This document shows positions 1 to 8,217 of a DNA stretch of 64,000 bases, in pieces. The translations under genes were made by a program, and so were the position numbers. The notes beneath the pieces were generated by a model. It did no database searches. It worked only from the letters and a program-made list of their open reading frames with translations, and was not told the origin of the DNA. The stretch covers positions 681,501 through 745,500 of the forward strand of contig JAHCHX010000001.1 in assembly GCA_026129545.1 (NCBI GenBank), written 5' to 3'. Each line of letters starts with the position of its first letter. Within the stretch, counting starts at the first letter, position 1. The stretch comes from Saprospiraceae bacterium. GTDB lineage: Bacteria > Bacteroidota > Bacteroidia > Chitinophagales > Saprospiraceae.

Positions 1-1399
1 ATCGCCCCAACTCTGCGGGCGCAAACTGCACGGGCGATGGCTCGTAGATGGTGCGGACGATGCGCTCCAGTTCGAGAAAAGTGATGCGTTGCTCGGGCAG
101 GGTTTCGAGCAAGTCGCGGATGCGTCGGGCTTGCTCGGCCAACACGAGCAGGGAAGTGTTGGTGCTGCCCGTTTCATCAAAATAATCAAGCGCCCACTCG
201 TGCAAATAGTTGTAAATCACAATCGCCTCGCGTTTGGGGGCCGTGCCGTTGGCTGAATAACGACGACGACCAAACCAAAACTCATATTGCTCCCGCACCC
301 TATCAGGCACCTCTGCTTGCTCCAAATAGCCATACACCGCCGCAAACCAAGTGTCGCTCATCATTCCCGGCTTTTCAGCCAACACACGCGCTATCTCCAA
401 TGCTAACCCCCCATCGAGGGGCTTCACGGGCAGGGTGGCGAATTCCATGATTTTGAACACGTCCACTGGTTCCCACAGAAAAGCGGGAGCCAGTTTGAGC
501 ACTTGCAATGAGGGGCGAGCTAAGGAAGCCGACAGAATCCCCATTGCCGGAAAACCTTCGAGCACCAGCGCCCGCTCCAGCAATAAGTTCATCTCGGGCA
601 CAAGGAAGACTGGGCAAAATGCGGGGTTGTGTTTGGCGATTTGCGCCAAAGCAACCGCAGCGTCGCTATCGCGGCGAGCGCGAAGAATGAGGATGCTGGA
701 AGCCTCAGCCTCCGCGGGCGGCACCGGTTCCTCGCCGCTCATTTTTCGCTGCAAGTGCCCTAGATTCGTCTTGGCATCTGCCGCACAAATGGCATGGGTC
801 GTCTCTATTTCGATTTTGTGCGAACGAAGGATTTGCAACAACCATTGAATATGTGGTGCTTGCAGGTGCTCCGGTTCGTGAAGCCAGATTTTTGACAACG
901 GGACTGGCCGTTTTTTTAAAGTTCGCAACACTTGCACAAAGCGGTCGGCGAAACCAAAGGCTCGCACATCTGCCTCGGGGGCAGACAATTTTTCTTGAAA
1001 TAATGCCTCGACCGCGCCAAGTGTGGCCAATCGAGGGGGCAGCCCATCAAGAGATGCCAAAAGGGAAAACCTCCCGTTGCTGGCCAGCAACAATTCGTCG
1101 CGCCAAGCCAGCAAGGTGGCAGCCGTGGCAAAGCGGTCGGCGGCGAAGGATTTTTCGTAGAATGGATGTCGGTTGGCGGGCGAGTCCTGCTCGAGCGCGA
1201 TGAGGTGCTGCCCCAAAGCCTGTCGGTATAATTCGATGCGGAGGTAGTCGGTGTTTTCGGGATAACCACACAAACCAAGTTGATTTTCAAGCCAATGCAA
1301 CAGTTTTTGCGGGCCAGCGTAAAACGCGCCCACCCTCGTCGGGCTGGGAGGGGCATAGACCGGGCCATCGAAATCAATACCGAAATGACAAGTAAACAT
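1..1399 (-). CDS. AddB-like / PD-(D/E)XK nuclease-family protein, C-terminus outside window
   Basis: The frame is open from an ATG at 1399 to the left edge (466 codons, no stop), so the C-terminal part is missing. No signal peptide or membrane segment is seen. The readable part resembles, from memory of the family, the helicase-like N-terminal portion of AddB/RecC-type proteins that carry a C-terminal PD-(D/E)XK nuclease in Bacteroidota; recognisable stretches are YLRIELYRQAL, ADRFATAATLLAWRDELLL and VDVFKIMEFATLPVKPL. If correct it would act in the cytoplasm in recombinational double-strand-break repair with an AddA-type helicase. The nuclease motif itself would lie outside the window, so the family call rests on overall pattern only. 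It is transcribed divergently from gldC, with 76 bp between the two starts. Confidence 0.5.
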   Translation of the reverse strand, partial: MFTCHFGIDFDGPVYAPPSPTRVGAFYAGPQKLLHWLENQLGLCGYPENTDYLRIELYRQALGQHLIALEQDSPANRHPFYEKSFAADRFATAATLLAWRDELLLASNGRFSLLASLDGLPPRLATLGAVEALFQEKLSAPEADVRAFGFADRFVQVLRTLKKRPVPLSKIWLHEPEHLQAPHIQWLLQILRSHKIEIETTHAICAADAKTNLGHLQRKMSGEEPVPPAEAEASSILILRARRDSDAAVALAQIAKHNPAFCPVFLVPEMNLLLERALVLEGFPAMGILSASLARPSLQVLKLAPAFLWEPVDVFKIMEFATLPVKPLDGGLALEIARVLAEKPGMMSDTWFAAVYGYLEQAEVPDRVREQYEFWFGRRRYSANGTAPKREAIVIYNYLHEWALDYFDETGSTNTSLLVLAEQARRIRDLLETLPEQRITFLELERIVRTIYEPSPVQFAPAELGR

Positions 1400-1475
1400 G
1401 GCGAACAAAAGTAGGCGCTCCCGCCTTTTTCACTTAGCTTTGCCCCGCTTTTTTGAAACAATTTTTTTGATAAAC

Positions 1476-1832
1476 ATGGAATCCAACGAAATAGTCAAAA
1501 CGAGTGACATCACGCTACGAGTAGGGCTGAACGCCGAACAAGTGCCAGTCAAAATAGAATGGGCAGCAAGCGACCGAAACAACGGCCAAATGGAAGAATG
1601 CAAGGCAATGGCCGTTGCACTGTTCGACAAAGAGCACCGCGACACCCTGCGCATTGACTTATGGACGAATGAGATGCAGGTCATCGAGATGGACCGATTT
1701 GTCTATCAGATACTTCGTTCCTTGGGCCAGACCTACCTAAAGGCTACGCAAAACAAGGACTTGGCAGAGGACTTGGCCAAATTTGCGCACTATTTCGGCG
1801 AGCAAACCGAGATTATTCCCAAACAGTCTTGA
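1476..1832 (+). CDS. gldC: Gliding motility protein GldC
   Basis: A 118-residue cytoplasmic protein with the compact GldC pattern: an N-terminal strand (SDITLRVGLNAEQVPVKIEW), then TLRIDLWTNEM and a helical C-terminus ending in AKFAHYFGEQTEI. Its length is close to other GldC proteins (about 110 residues). GldC is one of the proteins found genetically to support gliding motility in Bacteroidota; its biochemical role is not well defined. I chose the ATG at 1476 over the in-frame ATG at 1398, because the longer form would overlap the divergent upstream gene and adds a basic, unconserved leader. The stop codon abuts copy A of a 105-bp dispersed repeat. Its presence fits the T9SS cargo genes further along the window. 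Confidence 0.85.
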   Translation: MESNEIVKTSDITLRVGLNAEQVPVKIEWAASDRNNGQMEECKAMAVALFDKEHRDTLRIDLWTNEMQVIEMDRFVYQILRSLGQTYLKATQNKDLAEDLAKFAHYFGEQTEIIPKQS

Positions 1833-1937
1833 TATACTTCGCGTCGCCAAGCTTTGGGCATGGCTAAAAGCGCAATCTGCTCAAAATCATAGACATCAAT
1901 CATGGTGAACTGACAAATCCTAGTGAATCAAGGTATA
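1833..1937 (+). repeat. Dispersed 105-bp intergenic repeat, copy A
   Basis: This begins directly after the gldC stop codon with TATACTTCGCGTCG and ends GAATCAAGGTATA. Copies B (11211-11315) and C (41628-41731) align along the whole length with roughly 75-85% identity by eye. The two ends are imperfect inverted repeats (TATACTT / AAGGTATA). No open reading frame is shared by the copies. Confidence 0.8.
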
Positions 1938-2214
1938 AAGTAAAAACTTAGGAGGAAGGTGGAAGGCCGATTTCATCTTCATTTATACTGCATGCAATCC
2001 AAAAGCAAGTCTCACAGCCCTCGATCTTCTACCTAACTTTTTACTTGCATTTACTCAAAAAAAGAACAACGGCGTGACAACCCAAGCAGCGCATAGATGA
2101 AAAAATAATCCCTAAGCCTTACGCTAAGGCCTCCACCGCAACAAGTCTTTCATGGGGCGTGACGCTGCCCGTGAGCGGCATCCACAAAAACGTGGAAGAG
2201 GAGAGGTGATTTTT
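1938..2214. other. Non-coding interval between gldC and the ABC exporter
   Basis: No conserved coding sequence is seen on either strand. The interval is AT-rich in its first half and contains a short perfect hairpin at 2116-2130 (GCCTTA, loop CGC, TAAGGC), which could act in ending either of the two convergent transcripts. It lacks a clear T-run, so a terminator call is weak. Confidence 0.4.
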
Positions 2215-3999
<1,785 letters not shown>

Positions 4000-4075
4000 T
4001 GCGACGCAAAATTCGGGAGGGAAACTGAAAATCGAGGGAAAAGTTCGGGAGGTGTTCTTCGCCCCCCCCTCTCTC

Positions 4076-5371
4076 TTACCGCACCAACTTTTCCAATTTT
4101 TTCAAATAAGGCAAAAAATGCACTTCCACCGCATGGCGCGGGCTTTTGAAAAACGCTCGCTCGGTGGCTTGCCGCTCTTCCTCTGCCATCTGCTGCCAGT
4201 GGGCAGGGAGCGCCCATTGGCCTTTCAGCAGACGGGCCACCAAGCGGGCTTGCGCTTCCGAAAGCGGCCAAATACTACCCTGCGGCTGCACCAGTCCTAT
4301 GAAAAACAGCGACTTGTGTGCCGGGTGAAAAACGCGGAGATAGAGCGGCACGCTCAGCGCATTTTCCCAATCAATAAAGTCTTTGCCGAAAAATGGAAGA
4401 CTCATCAGGTACCCTGTGGCAGCGATGATGACATCATATTCGGAGGAGGTGCCATCGGTGAAGCGAACGGTGCGGCCTTCCACGCGCTCAATGCCGGGAC
4501 GCGGATGCACCTTGCCATGACGGATTTTTTCGAGCATCTCAGAGTTGACGGTAGGGTGGGAGCGGGTGGGCGGAAAGTCGGGCTCGGGCAGGCCGTAGTA
4601 CCGATAGCGACCCACTTGCACACGGACGCTTATTTTGTGCAGCGCATCCTGTACCGAACGCGGCAACCAAACCATTTTCGCGGCAAAAATATCGGTGGGT
4701 CTGCCGAGGAAAAATTTCGGGATAATGTATTGCGGGCTACGGACACTGATGTCAACGCGCTCGGCCACACGGCTGGTTTCCACGGCGCAGTCGCATCCCG
4801 AATTGCCAGCCCCTACCACGAGCACTCGCTTGCCCTCGAAACCTTGATTGTTTTTAAAACTATGTGAATGAAGGTATCGCCCTGTAAAGTCATCTTTCCA
4901 TACGGGGTGGCGCGGTGCAGAGTGGTGGCCATTGGCCACGAGCAAATAATCAAACTCCTCAGCGGAGCCATCCGCAAGCGTGAGGCGCCAACGCTCCTGT
5001 TCGATTTTTTCAGCCTTGAGCACTTCCGTGTTGAATCGGACGTATTTTCTCAGGCCAAACTTGTCGGCGTATTGTTGGAAATAGGCCAATACCTGCCGAT
5101 GACTGGGGTAGTCGGGGTACGCTGTGGGCATGGGGAAATCGCTGAAGCGCGAAAGCCACTTGCTGGAGATGATGTGCGTGGTTTCGCACACGCTGCTGTG
5201 GCTCTCGGAAGCCGTGAAAACCCAGTTGCCACCGATTTGAGCGTTCTTTTCGAAGCAAACCAAGTTGTCAAGGCCGTTCTCCGTAAGTACTTTGATGGCC
5301 GCCAGACCGGAGCAGCCTGCGCCGATGATGGCGATGCGGGGTGATTGGGTGTTTGAGTTGGTTGTGTGCAC
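4076..5371 (-). CDS. Flavin-containing monooxygenase (FMO-like)
   Basis: A 431-residue cytoplasmic flavoprotein. An N-terminal FAD-binding Rossmann motif (IAIIGAGCSGLAAIKVL, about residues 12-28), the FMO fingerprint FTGRYLHSHSF near residue 145, and a second dinucleotide motif for NADPH (VLVVGAGNSGCD) are all visible. The family uses NADPH and oxygen to oxygenate nitrogen, sulfur or ketone substrates; the actual substrate is unknown. No ATG exists in frame near the N-terminus, so the start is taken as GTG at 5371, just ahead of the Rossmann fold. It lies upstream of the ABC exporter on the same strand. Confidence 0.85.
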   Translation of the reverse strand: MHTTNSNTQSPRIAIIGAGCSGLAAIKVLTENGLDNLVCFEKNAQIGGNWVFTASESHSSVCETTHIISSKWLSRFSDFPMPTAYPDYPSHRQVLAYFQQYADKFGLRKYVRFNTEVLKAEKIEQERWRLTLADGSAEEFDYLLVANGHHSAPRHPVWKDDFTGRYLHSHSFKNNQGFEGKRVLVVGAGNSGCDCAVETSRVAERVDISVRSPQYIIPKFFLGRPTDIFAAKMVWLPRSVQDALHKISVRVQVGRYRYYGLPEPDFPPTRSHPTVNSEMLEKIRHGKVHPRPGIERVEGRTVRFTDGTSSEYDVIIAATGYLMSLPFFGKDFIDWENALSVPLYLRVFHPAHKSLFFIGLVQPQGSIWPLSEAQARLVARLLKGQWALPAHWQQMAEEERQATERAFFKSPRHAVEVHFLPYLKKLEKLVR

Positions 5372-5410
5372 GGGTAGCGTTGGTGTGGTCAGGTTTTTTG
5401 CGGGGCATTC

Positions 5411-5470
5411 GTAACGCCAACTTTTGGTTGGTGGGACTCTCTGGCTCCCCCAACCGGAGGTGGGTGTTAT
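5411..5470. repeat. Palindromic repeat at the 3' end of the ankyrin gene (family member 1)
   Basis: An imperfect inverted repeat of about 60 bp (left arm starting GTAACGCCAACTTTTGG, right arm CCAACCGGAGGTGGGTG) that includes the stop codon of the ankyrin gene. A sister copy lies at 8159-8217, directly after the carB stop codon. In RNA it would form a strong stem and may end transcription. Confidence 0.7.
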
Positions 5471-6435
5471 TTGAGTGTTCTTTTTAGCCTTTCAAAATCT
5501 TCCTGCGTCGCGTAGCCGTGCGGAGTAAAGTTCTGGGCTGCTTCCTCCACGAGCGAACGAAACGTTTTTCCGTCGGCCGTTTTAAAATTCGGGTCGGCGC
5601 CATGCTCGATAAGGGTCGCGCAAATGCCCCAGCGCCCTAATTCAGCTGCTCGCCACAAAGGCGTGATGGGTCCTTGCTCATCGTCGTGCACAGCAGTTGC
5701 GTTCGGGTCGGCACCGAAATCGAGCAAAACCTTCACTGTTGCTTCCGGCTCGCCGTGCGCACCGACGGCTTCGAACAGGATATGCCTTTTGAAATAGCGA
5801 TGTTGGGCGTTGGCATCGGCGCCATGTTCGAGCAAAAGCCGGAGCAGTTTGGCGTTCCCGACATCGGCGGCGGCAAAATGAATTGGCACTTCCGACCCGC
5901 GGTTCACGCTGTCAAGTTTTGCGCCTGCTTGGAAGAGCAACTTGAGGCATTTCATCCTTTCTTCGGGTTTGTAGCCAGAATGGCCGACTGCATTGATGGC
6001 GTAAGCGAGCAGTTCGCCGTCTTCGTTGAGGTTCGGCGGAGGCGTTTGCAGCAGCTCCCACACTTTTCCCGACTTGCCTTCATAGATAGCCCGCGCGATG
6101 CGGTCGCGTTCTTTGTCAGGGAAAATGGGCTTGGCCTCCTCGAGCATGTTGCTCACATTGCGTTTCATATTCCGCCACGAGGGGGCAACTTTTATGAAAA
6201 GAATGGGCAAAGCGACCAGCGCGAAGGCCGTGTATTTTGCCCAGTTGTAGGGTAATAAATTCAAACCAAGCAACACGAACAAAGCGATGATGGCGAGGTA
6301 ATAAATCGCCTGCCCCATGCCCCTGCCTGCCGCGTCGCCGCCTTTGGCGGGCGAGAGCGTTTCGGCGATGACCAAAAATGCGAGAATGGCGATGACGAGC
6401 CAGTTGAGGACGGTAATGATTTTGATGATGTTCAT
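5467..6435 (-). CDS. Membrane-anchored ankyrin-repeat protein
   Basis: A 322-residue protein with three hydrophobic segments in the first about 90 residues (NWLVIAILAFLVIAE, IYYLAIIALFVLLGLNLL, YTAFALVALPILFI), followed by a soluble domain of ankyrin repeats. The repeats show the usual signatures: GSEVPIHFAAADVGNAKLL, LLLEHGADANA, LLDFGADPNA, LIEHGADPNFKTADGKTF. The family binds partner proteins; no enzymatic motif is present and the partner is unknown. The ATG at 6435 lies 8 bp from a truncated copy of the carB 3' end, so this gene probably stood immediately downstream of carB before the toxin-antitoxin operons were added. Confidence 0.8.
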   Translation of the reverse strand: MNIIKIITVLNWLVIAILAFLVIAETLSPAKGGDAAGRGMGQAIYYLAIIALFVLLGLNLLPYNWAKYTAFALVALPILFIKVAPSWRNMKRNVSNMLEEAKPIFPDKERDRIARAIYEGKSGKVWELLQTPPPNLNEDGELLAYAINAVGHSGYKPEERMKCLKLLFQAGAKLDSVNRGSEVPIHFAAADVGNAKLLRLLLEHGADANAQHRYFKRHILFEAVGAHGEPEATVKVLLDFGADPNATAVHDDEQGPITPLWRAAELGRWGICATLIEHGADPNFKTADGKTFRSLVEEAAQNFTPHGYATQEDFERLKRTLK

Positions 6436-6442
6436 GGTGCGA

Positions 6443-6529
6443 TTAGTTGTACAGATACATGCTCCGATTCCTTTCCAATTCCCTGAAATACGGGTCTTTC
6501 AAATCTTTGTTGAAGTAAATCGCCTCGCC
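6443..6529 (-). pseudogene. Truncated copy of the carB 3' end (87 bp, copy 3)
   Basis: This 87-bp stretch is colinear, without indels, with 8218-8304, the last 29 codons of carB including the stop, and differs at 4 positions by eye (three synonymous, one changing Ile to Asn). It ends 1 bp before the HigA stop codon. It is not an independent gene; it marks a duplication or insertion junction. Confidence 0.9.
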
Positions 6530-6530
6530 A

Positions 6531-6890
6531 TCAATACGCCTGTATCAGCACCTCCGCCGGAATCTTCAACTCTTGATTCAGTTTCCGAATCATCTCCAAA
6601 CTCAGTTTTCGCTCGCCCGAAAGAATCTCTGACTTGCGGCTGCGGCTGCCCAAGATTCGGGTCAGTTCGGACTCGGAAAGCGACATTTGTTCGAGTCGGA
6701 ATTTGATAGCCTCGATGGGGTGCGGTTTCGGAACAGGATAGTGAACGTTTTCGTAGTCTTTCACCAACAGAGAGAGGATTTCTAATTCGTCGCCAAGCTC
6801 TGTGCCGGGTTCTATGTCAAGTTGCATCAGTTCGAAGATGCGCTCCAAAGCGGCCTCGTACTGGGCTTCATTTTTTATCGGTTTTAACAT
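6531..6890 (-). CDS. higA: HigA-family antitoxin (helix-turn-helix)
   Basis: A 119-residue antitoxin. The N-terminal half (MLKPIKNEAQYEAALERI, then a stretch rich in acidic residues, then HYPVPKPHPIEAIKFRLEQM) is typical of HigA partners of HigB-type mRNA interferases. The C-terminal half is a Cro/C1-like helix-turn-helix (SESELTRILGSRSRKSEILSG). It should neutralise the HigB product of the upstream gene and repress the operon. The ATG at 6890 was preferred to an upstream in-frame ATG because it fits the family N-terminus. It overlaps the 3' end of the toxin gene by 23 bp, a normal arrangement for this family. Confidence 0.88.
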   Translation of the reverse strand: MLKPIKNEAQYEAALERIFELMQLDIEPGTELGDELEILSLLVKDYENVHYPVPKPHPIEAIKFRLEQMSLSESELTRILGSRSRKSEILSGERKLSLEMIRKLNQELKIPAEVLIQAY

Positions 6891-7185
6891 AACGGACAGT
6901 TTTTGCGTCAATTTGGTCGTATTCTTTGTGCGTCCCAAACCAGACGATGAAAACGATTTTAAATTTGAATTCAATGTCAACAATCAGTCGGTATTTGTTG
7001 CCGTGAATGTTGAAAATCACCCGTTTGCTACCAACTAACGAAGCGTTCCCAAACTGTTCTTTCAGGTTGTTCGGTGTTTCCCACATTGCTTCGGAAACTT
7101 CTTCGTGCCATGAAAGCAGGGCGCCCTCTGCTTCGGGGTGTTTTTCCCAATAATGTTTCAGCGTTTTGACGGCGATGACGCGCAT
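6868..7185 (-). CDS. higB: HigB-family mRNA interferase toxin (RelE-like fold)
   Basis: A 105-residue toxin matching the HigB_toxin family: MRVIAVKTLKHYWEKHPEAE at the start, then TPNNLKEQFGNASLVG, RVIFNIHGNKYRLIVDIEF and the C-terminal WFGTHKEYDQIDAKTV. The family cleaves mRNA on the ribosome. The start at 7185 was chosen because the longer frame adds 22 residues not seen in the family. It is the first gene of a two-gene operon with higA. Upstream lies a structured inverted repeat and a copy of the carB 3' end. Confidence 0.9.
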   Translation of the reverse strand: MRVIAVKTLKHYWEKHPEAEGALLSWHEEVSEAMWETPNNLKEQFGNASLVGSKRVIFNIHGNKYRLIVDIEFKFKIVFIVWFGTHKEYDQIDAKTVRYVKTDKK

Positions 7186-7240
7186 AAGGACGTTGCAAAA
7201 ATAAAAAACGTTCCCAAATCGGGAGCGATTTTTATTAGTT

Positions 7241-7373
7241 ATGCGAATCAAGGGTTGGAAAACGACGCTCGTTGTAAGCGATTTACGTTTACCAAACTTT
7301 GGAAGTTTCGTAAACGTCGTTTCGGAAAAGGCTGGTTTTCAATATTTTTGACTTTTCAACCCTTGATTCGCAT
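7241..7373. repeat. Nested inverted repeat upstream of higB
   Basis: Outer arms of about 21-22 bp (7241-7262, ATGCGAATCAAGGGTTGG and on; 7353-7373, its complement with one base missing) enclose about 90 bp. An inner pair ACGTTTAC / GTAAACGT (7285-7292, 7310-7317) is nested inside. The right arm runs exactly up to the carB 3'-end copy. No protein is encoded. Confidence 0.75.
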
Positions 7374-7505
7374 TAGTTGTACAGATACATACTCCGATTC
7401 CGCTCCAACTCCCTGAAATACGGGTCTTTCAAATCTTTGATGAAGTAAATCGCCTCGCCCGTGCTTTTCATTTCAGGGCCGAGGCGTTTGTCCACGCCGG
7501 GGAAT
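7373..7505 (-). pseudogene. Truncated copy of the carB 3' end (133 bp, copy 2)
   Basis: This is colinear with 8218-8350, the last 44 codons of carB including the stop. It differs at 5 positions and, in the carB reading frame, all five are synonymous by my reading. The copy begins at the last base of the DUF5615 stop codon. The conservation suggests it was until recently the end of a working carB. Confidence 0.92.
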
Positions 7506-7870
7506 CACACGGCGGGAATAGGTCGCTGCCGAATACTCCCGTCTTTGTCAACTACAGTATGCAACCCCTCAAATGCAAAATTCGAATCGGCGAGCAATTG
7601 CAGCAACATTTGTGCAGGTTCTTCAGGCAAATAATCTTTCATCCGAAAATAAATCACGCCTGCATTGGGGCGGTAGCCATATTTGAAAACCAGTTCACCG
7701 TAATCGCGGTCGTGCGTGAGAATTGTTCGACTCGTGGCGATGGCAATTTCCATGACCTCCCAATCTTTGATGGAAGGTGAATCTTCTCCAATGAAGGTCA
7801 CATCCAGCCCGGCATCGCGCAAAACGCGCACTCCAAATGCCATGAAATTTTCGTTGGCTAAAAATTTCAT
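7505..7870 (-). CDS. DUF5615 PIN-like toxin
   Basis: A 121-residue protein of the DUF5615 (Mut7-C/PIN-like RNase) family: MKFLANENFMAFGVRVLRDAG carries the first acidic active-site position of the fold, EVMEIAIATSRTILTHDRDYGEL the central acidic cluster. The family forms toxin-antitoxin pairs with DUF433 proteins and is predicted to be a metal-dependent ribonuclease. The first canonical Asp is Glu/Asn here (LANEN instead of LADEN), which is common but worth noting. The start codon directly abuts the stop of the DUF433 gene, and the 3' end is joined to a carB 3'-end copy. Confidence 0.88.
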   Translation of the reverse strand: MKFLANENFMAFGVRVLRDAGLDVTFIGEDSPSIKDWEVMEIAIATSRTILTHDRDYGELVFKYGYRPNAGVIYFRMKDYLPEEPAQMLLQLLADSNFAFEGLHTVVDKDGSIRQRPIPAV

Positions 7871-8122
7871 TTACGCGGCTTCGGCAGTAGATGAAGGGAA
7901 TTGCAAGTACAGCAAGCCGTCTTTCATGCACTCGTTGAGGAACATATAAACCGCTTGCAGGTCGGCGCGGGTGAGACGCGGCGCATTTTCCAGCAACATT
8001 TCTTCTGTCCAACCGCTGGCGAGGCGTTCGAGCAAAAACTCGACGGATAGCCGGGTGCCTTTGATAACGGGTTTGCCGAGCAAAATTTCAGGGTCGGAAA
8101 CGATATGGTCACGCCAGTTCAT
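7871..8122 (-). CDS. DUF433 antitoxin
   Basis: An 83-residue DUF433 protein: MNWRDHIVSDPEILLGKPVI, then KGTRLSVEFLLERLASGWT and LTRADLQAVYMFLNEC. The family has a winged-helix-like fold and acts as the antitoxin and likely autorepressor of DUF5615 toxins. The ATG at 8122 is preferred over one 30 bp upstream, because MNWRD is the usual beginning. The stop codon TAA is followed without a gap by the ATG of the toxin gene. It lies 95 bp downstream of the carB stop, with a palindromic repeat between them. Confidence 0.88.
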   Translation of the reverse strand: MNWRDHIVSDPEILLGKPVIKGTRLSVEFLLERLASGWTEEMLLENAPRLTRADLQAVYMFLNECMKDGLLYLQFPSSTAEAA

Positions 8123-8158
8123 AATCTTAATTTTTTTTTTACAAAAGTACAACTTTTC

Positions 8159-8217
8159 GTAACGTCAACTTTCAGTTGGCGACCATCGCGGCTCGCCAAC
8201 CAGAAGGTTGGCGTTAC
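8159..8217. repeat. Palindromic repeat directly after the carB stop (family member 2)
   Basis: Arms GTAACGTCAACTTTCAGTTG and its near-complement ending GGTTGGCGTTAC pair at about 20 of 24 positions, with a loop around ATCGCGGC. The element begins at the base next to the carB stop codon and would form a strong RNA hairpin. It is related to the palindrome at 5411-5470. Confidence 0.8.
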
